Source: Salinibacterium sp. NG253
GTDB taxonomy: Bacteria > Actinomycetota > Actinomycetes > Actinomycetales > Microbacteriaceae
Assembly (NCBI RefSeq): GCF_015864945.1
Contig: NZ_JADYWF010000002.1
Location: 388,208 to 452,207 of the forward strand
DNA length: 64,000 bases
Direction: 5' to 3'
Within the stretch, counting starts at the first letter, position 1. The number at the start of each line of letters is the position of its first letter. The position numbers and the translations under genes are program-made. The notes beneath the pieces were generated by a model. That model was not told the DNA's origin, did no database searches, and saw only the letters and a program-made list of their open reading frames with translations. Below, one piece after another: positions 8,631 through 16,866 of this stretch.

Positions 8631-8659
8631 ATGGCGGCGAACCCAAGGTTCGCCGCCAT
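8631..8659 (-). terminator. Terminator of gnd
   Basis: A perfect 13-bp stem (left arm ATGGCGGCGAACC) with a 3-base loop lies just past the gnd stop. On the minus strand it is followed by a short T-containing run. Confidence 0.75.
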
Positions 8660-8664
8660 CTCGA

Positions 8665-10122
8665 TTAGTGCGAGTCAGTCGCTTCGATCTCGCTGCGATC
8701 GCCTGACCACAGGGTGTGGAACGTGCCATCCATGTCGACGCGCTTGTAGGTGTGCGCCCCAAAGAAGTCGCGCTGGCCCTGAACAAGGGCTGCAGGAAGG
8801 CGCGGTGCGCGCAGGCTGTCGTAGTAGGCGAGCGACGAGGAGAATGCCGGGGTGGGGATGCCGGCAGCGGCAGCGCCACCCACAACACGACGCCAGGAAT
8901 CCTGCGTGCCTGCCATCGCGTCGGTGAAGTATGGCGCGGTAACGAGGGCAACGAGGCCCGGGTTTTCGGCGTACGCCTCGGTGATGCGGTTCAAGAAGCG
9001 TGCACGGATGATGCAGCCACCGCGCCAGATCTTGGCGATCTCGCCCTTCTTGATGTCCCAGTTGTACTCTTCAGCGCCGGCGACGATCGCGTCGAAGCCC
9101 TGGCTGTACGCGATGATCTTCGAGGCGTACAGAGCTTGGCGAACATCTTCGATGAAGGCAGCCTTGTCTTCGACGGCAGGCACCGAGCTCGGGCCGGGAA
9201 GGGCGCTGGCGGCCGCGCGCTGGGCGGGCTTCGAGGAGACTGCGCGAGCGAACACAGCTTCGGCGATGCCCGAGACGGGGACTCCGAGGTTGAGTGCGGT
9301 CTGCACCGTCCACACGCCGGTGCCCTTGGAACCGGCCTGGTCGAGGATGACATCCACGAGAGGCTTGTCGGTCTTGGCATCGACCTGGCGCAGAACTTCG
9401 GCGGTGATCTCGATGAGGTAGCTCTCGAGCTCGCCCTTGTTCCACTCGGCGAAGATGTCGGCGATTTCGGCGGGGGTTGCGCCGGTGCCGTGGCGGATGA
9501 GGTCGTAGGCCTCAGCGATGAGCTGCATGTCGGCGTATTCGATGCCGTTGTGGATCATCTTGACGAAGTGACCTGCGCCGTCGGTGCCCACGTGGGTAAC
9601 GCAGGGCTCGCCTTCGGCAACAGCGGCGATCGACTTGAGGATCGGGCCGAGGGTCTCCCACGCTTCAGCGGAACCGCCGGGCATGATCGACGGGCCGAGC
9701 AGTGCGCCCTCTTCGCCACCGGAGATACCAGCGCCGACGAAGTTGATGCCGGTCTCGCGTACTGCCTTCTCGCGACGGATGGTGTCGGTGAAGAGCGCGT
9801 TGCCGCCGTCGACGATGATGTCGCCGGGCTCGAAAGCTTCGGTCAGAGCGTCGATCACAGCATCCGTGCCCTTGCCGGCCTGCACCATGATGATCGCGGT
9901 GCGTGGTTTCGACAGCGACGCCGCAAATTCTTCATAGGTGGATGCCGGAACGAAGTGAGCTTCGGGGTGCTCGGTGAGCAGCGTCTCGGTCTTCGAGTAG
10001 GAGCGGTTGTAGATGGCAACGGTGTTGCCTTCGCGGCTCGCGAGGTTGCGGGCGAGGTTCGAGCCCATAACTGCGAGCCCTACTACGCCAATGTTTGCGG
10101 ATGCTTGCTCGGCAGCGGTCAT
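8665..10122 (-). CDS. gnd: NADP-dependent 6-phosphogluconate dehydrogenase (decarboxylating)
   Basis: It oxidatively decarboxylates 6-phosphogluconate to ribulose-5-phosphate in the pentose phosphate pathway. The protein is 485 residues, the usual length of the long form. The Rossmann motif GVVGLAVMGSNLARN lies at residues 12-26, IIVDGGNALF near 110, NFVGAGISGGEEGALLGPS near 130, and the catalytic-Lys segment GAGHFVKMIHNGIEYADMQ near 185. ATG 10122 was chosen because AAGGAGTGA sits just upstream; a longer in-frame GTG start at 10185 lacks support. Gnd is the sink for the 6-phosphogluconate made by the nearby gluconate/idonate operon. Confidence 0.95.
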   Translation of the reverse strand: MTAAEQASANIGVVGLAVMGSNLARNLASREGNTVAIYNRSYSKTETLLTEHPEAHFVPASTYEEFAASLSKPRTAIIMVQAGKGTDAVIDALTEAFEPGDIIVDGGNALFTDTIRREKAVRETGINFVGAGISGGEEGALLGPSIMPGGSAEAWETLGPILKSIAAVAEGEPCVTHVGTDGAGHFVKMIHNGIEYADMQLIAEAYDLIRHGTGATPAEIADIFAEWNKGELESYLIEITAEVLRQVDAKTDKPLVDVILDQAGSKGTGVWTVQTALNLGVPVSGIAEAVFARAVSSKPAQRAAASALPGPSSVPAVEDKAAFIEDVRQALYASKIIAYSQGFDAIVAGAEEYNWDIKKGEIAKIWRGGCIIRARFLNRITEAYAENPGLVALVTAPYFTDAMAGTQDSWRRVVGGAAAAGIPTPAFSSSLAYYDSLRAPRLPAALVQGQRDFFGAHTYKRVDMDGTFHTLWSGDRSEIEATDSH

Positions 10123-10309
10123 ATCGTTCACTCCTTGACTCTGGGACAAAGTGGTGGGCCGATGCAGCGCGACTGGTTGGCCCAATCATCAAGCCTAGGG
10201 CACGCCGCGCAGCAGGCTCGCGGCATCCATTCAGGCTTCACGGCCGGCGGGAAGCCACGGGGGAGACTCACGCGGTAGTCGTCCCAGACAACGTACGCGA
10301 ACTGAGGAG

Positions 10310-10315
10310 TAGCGT
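10310..10315 (+). promoter_or_regulatory. Probable -10 box of the ABM-domain gene
   Basis: TAGCGT ends 6 bases before ATG 10322, fitting the leaderless pattern. Confidence 0.4.
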
Positions 10316-10321
10316 GGGGGT

Positions 10322-10639
10322 ATGAGCAAGCCAATGATCGTTACCGCCATTTTTCACATCCGACCCGATAGCCGCGACGCGGTTGTCGAGGCGCTTCGCA
10401 CGGCTCTTCCTCTCGTGCATGAGGAACCCGGTTGTGAGCTTTACGCTATCCACGAGACGGCAGATGGCACGCTTGTCATGATCGAGAAGTGGGAGTCTGA
10501 AGCGCTTCTTGACGCACACGGTCAAAGCCCGGCTGTCGCCGCTCTTGTCGGCGAAATCGGCCAGTACCTCACGGCAGAGGTCGCCGTGACGCGAATGTCA
10601 CCCATTCCTATCGGAACCACGGGCAAGGGTGCGCTCTAA
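10322..10639 (+). CDS. Antibiotic biosynthesis monooxygenase (ABM) domain protein, putative quinol monooxygenase
   Basis: The 105-residue protein is a single ABM ferredoxin-like domain. It has MIVTAIFHIRPDSRDAVVEAL, then EEPGCELYAIHET and LVMIEKWESEALLDAH, the typical beta-alpha-beta layout of YgiN-like proteins. Members act as cofactor-free monooxygenases on quinols or polyketides, or have unknown roles. It stands alone between divergent gnd and a convergent flavin-binding protein gene. A second ABM protein lies at 39079-39381. The substrate is unknown. Confidence 0.8.
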   Translation: MSKPMIVTAIFHIRPDSRDAVVEALRTALPLVHEEPGCELYAIHETADGTLVMIEKWESEALLDAHGQSPAVAALVGEIGQYLTAEVAVTRMSPIPIGTTGKGAL

Positions 10640-10655
10640 GCAGCAGCGCCTCGCT

Positions 10656-11081
10656 CTAGTAGCGCTCGGGCTCTGCGCCCAAGAGAAAACGTCGCCCGCT
10701 GATCTCTGTCGGCGTGATCTCGACCCACGTGTATTTAAGGGTCGGGATGAGGGGCCGAAGCGGCAGCTGGTCTGCTTCGTAAATCTCATCCTGAGATTCG
10801 ATGACGCGCGCGGTGCCTTTGGCGACGACACTCCACGCGGTGTGCGGCCCCACGAAGTCTGTCTCGAAGGCAACACGGTCATTGATCGTGAGTTTGAGCA
10901 GTTTGGTTCCCTGCGATGTGCGCAAAAGTAGTCGCTTGCCCACCGCGATGAAATTGACGGGGGTGATCTCAGGTTCCCCCTGAAAGCTGACGGCGATCCT
11001 GCCCAGATCGGCAGTGCGCAGCAAATCCCAGCACGTTTCCAGTGTTAGTTCTTCCACTGGGTCATTCAGATTCTCGCTCAT
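10656..11081 (-). CDS. Pyridoxamine 5'-phosphate oxidase-like flavin-binding protein
   Basis: The 141-residue protein has the split beta-barrel fold of the PNPOx-like group. CWDLLRTADLGRIAVSFQG, ITPVNFIAVGKRLLLRTSQG and VAFETDFVGPHTAWSVVAKG are the usual strand landmarks. Such proteins bind FMN, F420 or haem; the sequence does not decide which, and it is too short for a true PNP oxidase. GGAAGGA lies about 8 bases before the ATG at 11081. It is convergent with the ABM gene. Confidence 0.8.
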   Translation of the reverse strand: MSENLNDPVEELTLETCWDLLRTADLGRIAVSFQGEPEITPVNFIAVGKRLLLRTSQGTKLLKLTINDRVAFETDFVGPHTAWSVVAKGTARVIESQDEIYEADQLPLRPLIPTLKYTWVEITPTEISGRRFLLGAEPERY

Positions 11082-11246
11082 GGAGTCATCCTTCCGTAGC
11101 CCAATTCTCCCACTCGGGCCCGCGAGTTACCAGCCTGTGTTGCTGGGAGATGCAGGGGTAGCGGGCAGCACTGGAGGCATCCGTTTACCGGGCTTCGGAG
11201 ATATATTCTCAACAACTTTGCATTAAGTCTGCTTTAAGGCACACTG

Positions 11247-11264
11247 GTCAGATTGATATCTGAC
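11247..11264. promoter_or_regulatory. Palindromic operator candidate of the gluconate/idonate operon
   Basis: GTCAGAT-TGAT-ATCTGAC is a perfect inverted repeat with 7-base arms, 30 bases before the gntK start. Its size fits a GntR/FadR-family site, so the FadR-type regulator at the far end of the cluster is the natural candidate. TTGCAT at 11218-11223 may be part of the promoter. No other copy was found. Confidence 0.6.
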
Positions 11265-11293
11265 GTAACGATGCGTCGAGTGTTAGGAAAACA

Positions 11294-11815
11294 GTGGCTT
11301 CACAATTTCCACCCCTCATCGTGATGGGTGTCTCGGGATCCGGTAAATCGACCGTTGGCGCTGCCCTCAGCGAAGCTCTGGGCATGCAATTCATCGATGG
11401 CGACGACCTTCACCCGCGAGCTAACAAAGAGAAGATGGCTGCTGGCCACGCTCTCAACGACGAAGACCGCGCACCGTGGCTTGAGATCATCGCCGACCGC
11501 ATCGGTGCCGAACTCGCTGACGAAAACCCCATCATCGTCGCGTGCTCCTCCCTCAAGCGCTCCTATCGCCGCATCCTCACCGCGTACGCTCCCTCGACGG
11601 TCTTCGTCCACTTGCAGGGAGCTCGCGAAGTCATCGCCGAGCGTCAGTCGCACCGCAACCACGAGTACATGCCCAACAGCTTGCTCGACTCCCAGTTCGA
11701 CACTCTCGAACCGCTCCAGGCCGATGAGCGCGGAGTGCTCGTCGACCTCACCCAGACTCCGGATGACATCGTCCGGTCCATCAAAAAAGACCTCACCGAC
11801 AACTACGTCGGCTGA
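11294..11815 (+). CDS. gntK: Gluconokinase
   Basis: It phosphorylates D-gluconate to 6-phosphogluconate. The 173-residue size is typical of the P-loop GntK family. Walker A is GVSGSGKST at residues 12-20, followed by DGDDLHPRANKEKMAAGHALNDEDR, the gluconate-binding region. Further on are ACSSLKRSYRRILT and HEYMPNSLLDSQFDTLEPL. The start is GTG 11294, with AGGAAAAC just upstream. It is the first gene of the gntK-gntP-idnO-idnD run and lies behind a palindrome. Confidence 0.94.
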   Translation: MASQFPPLIVMGVSGSGKSTVGAALSEALGMQFIDGDDLHPRANKEKMAAGHALNDEDRAPWLEIIADRIGAELADENPIIVACSSLKRSYRRILTAYAPSTVFVHLQGAREVIAERQSHRNHEYMPNSLLDSQFDTLEPLQADERGVLVDLTQTPDDIVRSIKKDLTDNYVG

Positions 11816-11837
11816 GCTGCACTAGAGAAAAAGGACA

Positions 11838-13247
11838 ATGATGACCGATCTCCAACTGCTGTGGGAGTTGCCCACGTGGGGCCTGCTACTGCTCGCTGCC
11901 GGCGCCATTGCGCTCCTGCTTGTACTGATCATCGTGGGGCGCGTTCACGCGTTCCTTTCGCTGATCATCGTCAGCCTCGTGACCGCACTTGCTGCCGGTA
12001 TCCCCACGAACCAGATAATCCCAACGCTCACGTCGGGCTTCGGTGGCACCCTTGCCAGCGTTGCACTGCTGGTCGGTCTGGGAGCGATGCTCGGTCGGAT
12101 GCTCGAGATGAGTGGCGGAGCGCAAGTGCTCGCCGATTCGCTCATCAATCGCTTCGGTGAAAAGCGTGCGCCTCTTGCTCTCGCTGTAGCGTCGCTCATG
12201 ATGGGTTTCCCCATCTTCTTCGACGCCGGTCTTGTCGTCATGTTACCGATCATCTTCACGGTTGCTCGTCGCCTCGGTGGATCGCTCCTGTTCTACGCGT
12301 TCCCCGCTGCCGTCGCGTTCTCGGTCATGCATATCTTCGTCCCGCCGCACCCCGGCCCCGTTGCCGCAACCGGCCTTCTTGGCGCTGACGTCGGACTCGT
12401 TCTGATCTTTGGTCTCATCGTTGCTATCCCCACCTGGTACGTCGTGGGTTACAAGTTCGGTACCTGGACCGGTAAGCGCTTCGATATAGCGATTCCCGAC
12501 ATCCTTTTTGGTGTTCACGACGACGAGAAGGCTGCAGAGTTCAAGTCGAACCCCAAGCTCGGCACCATCCTTTTCCTCCTTCTCCTACCCCTCGTGCTCA
12601 TCTTCATGAACACCGGCCTCAACGCCCTCGCGACCGCTGGCGTTGTTGACCTTGAGAGCCCGCTCGTTCAGGCGCTTCGTCTCCTCGGCGAAACTCCGAT
12701 CGCTCTGCTCATCACCGTCGTGTTCGCCATGTGGCTGCTCGGCTGGAAGCGCAACAAGAAGCGCACCCTCATCGAGACCATCGTTGACAGCGCCCTCGGC
12801 CCGGTTAGCTCGATCATTCTTATTACGGGTGCCGGTGGAATGTTCGGTGGCGTACTGCGTGCCAGCGGAATCGGCGCCAGCATCGCGACCTCGCTCGACT
12901 CGATCGGTATGCCGCTGATTGTTGCCGGCTTCGTGATCGCCGCGATCATCCGCGTCGCCCAAGGTTCCGCAACAGTCGCGCTCACGACTTCGGCGGCGCT
13001 CATTCAGCCCGTCGTACTCGCTGACGCAAGCCTCAACCCGGTTGAACTCGCCGCCATCGTGCTCGCGCTCGCCGCCGGTTCGGTATTTGCGGGTCACGTG
13101 AACGACTCGGGCTTCTGGTTGGTCAGCCGCTTCTTCGGCATGGATACCCAGACCACGCTTCGCACCTGGACGGTCGGTCAAGCATTGATCGGTGTCATGG
13201 GCTTCGCGATTGCGTTCGTCATCTTCATCATCGCCGGAATGTTCTAG
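11838..13247 (+). CDS. gntP: GntP family gluconate/idonate permease
   Basis: This 469-residue proton-coupled symporter has about 12-14 hydrophobic segments. Family landmarks are GFGGTLASVALLVGLGAMLGRMLEMSGGAQ near residue 67, GFPIFFDAGLVVMLPI near 122, FVPPHPGPVAATGLLGAD near 170, and a C-terminal GHVNDSGFWLVSRFFGMD. The last element occurs in gluconate transporters. AAGGA lies before the ATG at 11838; a second ATG follows immediately. It sits 22 bases after gntK and 9 bases before idnO. The substrate could be gluconate, L-idonate or both, judging from its neighbours. Confidence 0.92.
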   Translation: MMTDLQLLWELPTWGLLLLAAGAIALLLVLIIVGRVHAFLSLIIVSLVTALAAGIPTNQIIPTLTSGFGGTLASVALLVGLGAMLGRMLEMSGGAQVLADSLINRFGEKRAPLALAVASLMMGFPIFFDAGLVVMLPIIFTVARRLGGSLLFYAFPAAVAFSVMHIFVPPHPGPVAATGLLGADVGLVLIFGLIVAIPTWYVVGYKFGTWTGKRFDIAIPDILFGVHDDEKAAEFKSNPKLGTILFLLLLPLVLIFMNTGLNALATAGVVDLESPLVQALRLLGETPIALLITVVFAMWLLGWKRNKKRTLIETIVDSALGPVSSIILITGAGGMFGGVLRASGIGASIATSLDSIGMPLIVAGFVIAAIIRVAQGSATVALTTSAALIQPVVLADASLNPVELAAIVLALAAGSVFAGHVNDSGFWLVSRFFGMDTQTTLRTWTVGQALIGVMGFAIAFVIFIIAGMF

Positions 13248-13256
13248 GAGATAGCT

Positions 13257-14030
13257 GTGGCATCCACCATGTTTGACCTCACCGGGCGTATCGCCCTCGT
13301 AACCGGCTCTAGTCGAGGAATCGGGCGCGTCATTGCTCAGGCCTTGGCCGTTGCCGGTGCAACGATCGTGCTGAACGGTCGCGACGAAGAGCGGCTCGCC
13401 GCCACTCACGCCGACTTCAGCTCCGAGTTTGGGGCCGACCGTGTCTACGCTCGTGCGTTTGACGTCGCGGATGCCACAGCTGTCGCCACCGCAATTGCCG
13501 AGATCGAGGCATCCATCGGCGCGATCGGGGTGCTCGTCAATAACGCGGGTATCCAGCATCGCGAACCGATGCTCGACCTCGACGTGGAGGACTGGAACCG
13601 GGTCATCTCCACCAACCTCACCAGCGCCTTCCTCGTCGGACGCGAAGTTGCACGCCACATGCTCGAGCGTGGCGAGGGCAAGATCATCAACATTGCGTCG
13701 GTGCAGACTGACCTTGCGCGCCCCACTATCGGGCCGTACACGGTGTCGAAGGGTGGCATCCGCAACCTCACTCGTGCCATGACGGCCGAGTGGGCGAGCG
13801 GCGGATTGCAGATCAATGCCATTGCCCCCGGCTACATCCACACAGAGATGACGCAGGCGCTCGTCGATGACGACACCTTCAACAATTGGATTTTGGGTCG
13901 CACACCTGCCGGTCGCTGGGGTACTCCCGCTGACCTCGGTGGCCCCGCAGTCTGGCTCGCCTCGAGCGGTTCCGACTACGTCAACGGTCAGGTCATCTTC
14001 ATCGATGGCGGCATGACGGTCGTCGTCTAA
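13257..14030 (+). CDS. idnO: Gluconate 5-dehydrogenase (SDR family)
   Basis: This 257-residue short-chain dehydrogenase interconverts 5-keto-D-gluconate and D-gluconate. It has VTGSSRGIGR (nucleotide-binding TGxxxGxG, residues 16-23), NNAGIQHREPM near 99, a catalytic Ser in IINIASVQ near 145, and Tyr161/Lys165 in PYTVSKGG. IQHR after NNAG and the Ala-Pro-Gly-Tyr segment match the IdnO subgroup. AGGAGA precedes GTG 13257. Its role is best supported by its position between a gluconate permease and an idonate-type dehydrogenase. Confidence 0.87.
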   Translation: MASTMFDLTGRIALVTGSSRGIGRVIAQALAVAGATIVLNGRDEERLAATHADFSSEFGADRVYARAFDVADATAVATAIAEIEASIGAIGVLVNNAGIQHREPMLDLDVEDWNRVISTNLTSAFLVGREVARHMLERGEGKIINIASVQTDLARPTIGPYTVSKGGIRNLTRAMTAEWASGGLQINAIAPGYIHTEMTQALVDDDTFNNWILGRTPAGRWGTPADLGGPAVWLASSGSDYVNGQVIFIDGGMTVVV

Positions 14031-14086
14031 CCTCCTGCTTTATCGCCGTGCGTCGCTGCCGGCACCGTTCTACAGAAAAGATTGTC

Positions 14087-15130
14087 ATGACAAGTGCAGC
14101 CCCCGCCGAAACTCTCGCGGTCACGATCCACGCTCAAGATGACTTGCGCGTGGAGAGCATTCCGTTGGCCGCTCCGGCCGCCGACGAAGCCGTGATTCAG
14201 ATTGCGTTCGGCGGGGTCTGCGGGTCTGACTTGCACTACTGGTCGCACGGGGCTGCAGGGGAGTCGATTCTCAAGGCTCCGATGATTCTCGGCCACGAAG
14301 TTGTTGGCACGGTCATTCAGCAGGCCGCTGACGGAACCGGCCCCGCTGTCGGAACTGCCGTAGCCGTGCACCCCGCAACTCCCGGCGGAACCGAGCCGCG
14401 GTGGCCCGAAGACCGCCCTAATCTTTCTCCCGGCTGCACCTACCTCGGCAGCGCGGCACGCTTCCCTCACACCGAGGGTGCCTTCGCCGAGTTCGCCACT
14501 CTGCCCAGCCGGATGCTGCGAGCACTGCCCAGCTCATTGACGCTGCGCGATGCCGCCCTCGTCGAACCCGCCAGCGTGGCATGGCATGCCGTCTCGCGTG
14601 CGGGCGACGTGCGCGGAAAACGTGCCCTCGTCATTGGCGCCGGCCCCATCGGCGCTCTCATCGTTGCCGTGCTCAAGCGTGCCGGTGCCAGCGAGATCGT
14701 GGCCGTCGATATGTTTGCTGGCCCGCTCGCCATCGCCCGCCAGGTTGGAGCAACAGAAACTCTTCACGCCACCGACGTGGATGCCATCGCCGCAGTCGAC
14801 GCCGACATCGTCTTCGAATCATCGGGCAGCTACCGCGGTCTCGAGTCTGCCGTTCGTGGCGCAACTCGTGGCGGTCGCGTTGTCATGGTCGGGCTCTTAC
14901 CTTCCGGCCAGCAGCCTGCGCTCATCTCGCTCGCCATCACGCGTGAGCTCGAACTCGTCGGGTCATTCCGCTTCAACGACGAGATCGACGAAGTAATTGC
15001 GGCGCTCGCCGACGGCAGCCTCGTTGTAGGGCCGATCGTGACCCACGAGTTCGCGGTATCCGATGCTCACGAAGCGTTCGCTGTAGCCAAGGATTCGGAG
15101 AACAGCGGCAAGGTGCTGCTGCGCTTCTAG
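14087..15130 (+). CDS. idnD: L-idonate 5-dehydrogenase-like zinc alcohol dehydrogenase
   Basis: This 347-residue MDR dehydrogenase should oxidise L-idonate to 5-ketogluconate. GGVCGSDLHYWSHG contains the catalytic-zinc Cys (about residue 45), and LGHEVVG supplies His70/Glu71. The nucleotide-binding motif is VIGAGPIGALIVA near 180. The region where relatives carry four structural-zinc Cys (VAVHPATPGG to SPGCTYLGSA) has only one Cys here. GSAARFPHTEGAFAEF matches IdnD proteins. ATG 14087 was preferred to an in-frame upstream start because it begins at the family's usual first strand. It ends the operon. Confidence 0.85.
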   Translation: MTSAAPAETLAVTIHAQDDLRVESIPLAAPAADEAVIQIAFGGVCGSDLHYWSHGAAGESILKAPMILGHEVVGTVIQQAADGTGPAVGTAVAVHPATPGGTEPRWPEDRPNLSPGCTYLGSAARFPHTEGAFAEFATLPSRMLRALPSSLTLRDAALVEPASVAWHAVSRAGDVRGKRALVIGAGPIGALIVAVLKRAGASEIVAVDMFAGPLAIARQVGATETLHATDVDAIAAVDADIVFESSGSYRGLESAVRGATRGGRVVMVGLLPSGQQPALISLAITRELELVGSFRFNDEIDEVIAALADGSLVVGPIVTHEFAVSDAHEAFAVAKDSENSGKVLLRF

Positions 15131-15198
15131 CTCGCCGAGCTTCGAGGAGGTCCTCTTGCTAGCGGGCTTGGCTCGTAACTGAGCCCCGTGCGGCATTT

Positions 15199-15915
15199 CT
15201 AGTCGAGGAAGATGCGGGGTTCGCCAGCCCAGATGGGCTCGACCTCTTCGATCGTGCGGCTCATTATGCGCTCCATCGACGCGAAGGCGTCCTCGGGGCG
15301 CTTTCCCTGGATGGCATCCGCCACGTCGACGTGCAGCTGCAGAGCTTCTTCGTGGGGTGTTGACGGCATGAGGCCGCGATTCGTACGGCCGGTCAGCACT
15401 TCGGCGATCACTCGGTCGAGGCGGGCAAACATTTCGTTTCCGCTCGCGGCAAGAACGAGGGAATGAAAGCGGATGTCGAGCTCCAGAAACAGCTCGAGGT
15501 CGCCTGAGCGGCCCACGGCCCGCATGCGTGCGGCCAGAGCGAGTAGCTCGCCAGCAGCCTCGTTGGACGCGTGCAACGCGGCAAGCTGCGCGGCTTGAGG
15601 TTCGATAGCGCTGCGCAGTTCAGTGAGGGAGCGCAGCTGGCGCCCGTTCTCGGTCTGTTCGAGTCGCCACCGAATCACGAGCGGGTCATACAGACTCCAT
15701 GCCGACATCGGCTTGACGCGCATCCCGACCCGCTTCACGGAGGCGACCATCCCGAGGGACTGCAGCACGCGAACCGCTTCGCGCACAACCGAGCGCGAGA
15801 CGCCGTAACGCTCTTCGAGCTGTTCGGCAAGAATCGTGGAATCGGGGGAGATCTCACCAGAAACGATGCTGAGCCCGAGATCATTGAGCACGCGTGCGTG
15901 AAGGCCTCCGGACAT
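15199..15915 (-). CDS. FadR-type GntR transcriptional regulator (FCD domain)
   Basis: The 238-residue protein has an N-terminal winged helix with ILAEQLEERYGVSRSVVREAVRVLQSLGMV at about residues 28-57. A helical FCD ligand domain follows, with metal-binding-type residues in LDIRFHSLVLAASGN. It lies convergent to idnD at the end of the gluconate/idonate operon, so it is the probable repressor that releases the operon on binding gluconate or a related acid. TACTGT ends 6 bases before its ATG. The regulatory link is inferred from position and from the palindrome at 11247. Confidence 0.87.
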   Translation of the reverse strand: MSGGLHARVLNDLGLSIVSGEISPDSTILAEQLEERYGVSRSVVREAVRVLQSLGMVASVKRVGMRVKPMSAWSLYDPLVIRWRLEQTENGRQLRSLTELRSAIEPQAAQLAALHASNEAAGELLALAARMRAVGRSGDLELFLELDIRFHSLVLAASGNEMFARLDRVIAEVLTGRTNRGLMPSTPHEEALQLHVDVADAIQGKRPEDAFASMERIMSRTIEEVEPIWAGEPRIFLD

Positions 15916-15921
15916 GCTTCA

Positions 15922-15927
15922 ACAGTA
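15922..15927 (-). promoter_or_regulatory. Probable -10 box of the FadR-type regulator gene
   Basis: TACTGT (minus strand) ends 6 bases before ATG 15915, consistent with a leaderless transcript. Confidence 0.45.
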
Positions 15928-15947
15928 GTGCGCGTGGGCTCCCGCAC

Positions 15948-16216
15948 CGGGCGGCACTCGCAGCCGCAGAGATACAGCGTGCAGACCCCGAATATCCGTG
16001 TAAACTCAGCAGTTGAACTTCGGCGAGGGAACCATCTGGTTCCGTTATCGACGCGGCGGGCAAGTCACAGGGCTTTTCCTCACGTGGCAGACCTATGGTC
16101 TGCCGGCGTTCGAGTTGAACTACAGACAATGATCTGGGCGCTGCGCCCGCCACGAGCACTTCGCTTGTTGCAGGCACTGCGCTCACAACAGACTTCGGTC
16201 TTACTAGGAGATAACA
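15948..16216 (+). promoter_or_regulatory. rplY upstream region with three hairpins
   Basis: This non-coding stretch holds a possible -10 (TAAACT, 16001-16006) followed by three short perfect hairpins: GGAACC arms at 16028-16043, GGCAGACC arms at 16086-16104, and GGGCG arms at 16136-16148. The hexamer TTGAAC occurs near 16013 and again near 16115. A long leader of this kind suggests control of the ribosomal protein gene at RNA level, but no known motif was recognised. Confidence 0.45.
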
Positions 16217-16840
16217 ATGGCTAAGCCAGGCGTTAACCACGTAGTCACGGATGCCCGTGAATCCTTCGGCAAGGGTGCTGCTCGCAAGCTCCGCGCTGCA
16301 GGCAAGATCCCCGCCGTCATCTACGGTCACGGCACCGACCCCATCCACGTTGCCCTCCCGGGCCACGAGATCGGCCTCATCCTCCGCAAGTCGAACCAGA
16401 TCTTGGACCTCGACATCAACGGCAAGAGCCAGCTCGCACTGGTCAAGGATGTTCAGAAGGACCCCGTTCGCCAGATCATCGAGCACATCGACCTCGTCGT
16501 CATCCGCAAGGGTGAAAAAGTTATCGTTGACGTGCCGATCCACGTCACCGGCGAGTCGGCACCTGGCACCATCGCCAACCTCGACGCACCGACCATCTCG
16601 GTTGAGGCCGAAGCAACTCACATTCCTGAGTACTTCACCGTCGACATCGAGGGCCGCGAAGAAGGCGCTCACATCTACGCCAAGGACATCACGCTCATCG
16701 AGGGGTCGGAACTGCTTTCCGACCCCGAGCTTCTCGTCATCGGCGTCAGCACCCCGCGTTCGTCGGTTGAGGCTGAAGCTGCTGAAGAAGAAGCCGCAGC
16801 AGTTGCTGCCGAGGCTGCTAGCACCGAGGCTGCTGAATAA
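16217..16840 (+). CDS. rplY: 50S ribosomal protein L25 / general stress protein Ctc
   Basis: L25 binds 5S rRNA in the large subunit. The 207-residue protein is the long TL5/Ctc form. Residues about 1-95 form the 5S-binding beta-barrel, including [31 protein letters not shown]. Residues about 96-180 form the C-terminal domain with [18 protein letters not shown]. The tail from about 180 is Ala/Glu-rich and probably disordered. AGGAG lies 8 bases before ATG 16217. pth follows closely, the classic rplY-pth pair. Confidence 0.95.
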   Translation: MAKPGVNHVVTDARESFGKGAARKLRAAGKIPAVIYGHGTDPIHVALPGHEIGLILRKSNQILDLDINGKSQLALVKDVQKDPVRQIIEHIDLVVIRKGEKVIVDVPIHVTGESAPGTIANLDAPTISVEAEATHIPEYFTVDIEGREEGAHIYAKDITLIEGSELLSDPELLVIGVSTPRSSVEAEAAEEEAAAVAAEAASTEAAE

Positions 16841-16866
16841 TCAGATTCTTTCGTAAGCGAGAAATC

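Noticed and set aside
8716-10278. 520-residue plus-strand open frame opposite gnd
   Set aside because: It is the antisense shadow of a highly conserved gene. The GC-rich codon bias keeps the opposite frame open, and the translation is Arg/Gly/Val-rich with no domain.
12585-13841. 418-residue minus-strand open frame across gntP and idnO
   Set aside because: It is antisense to two well-supported genes and has biased, low-information composition.
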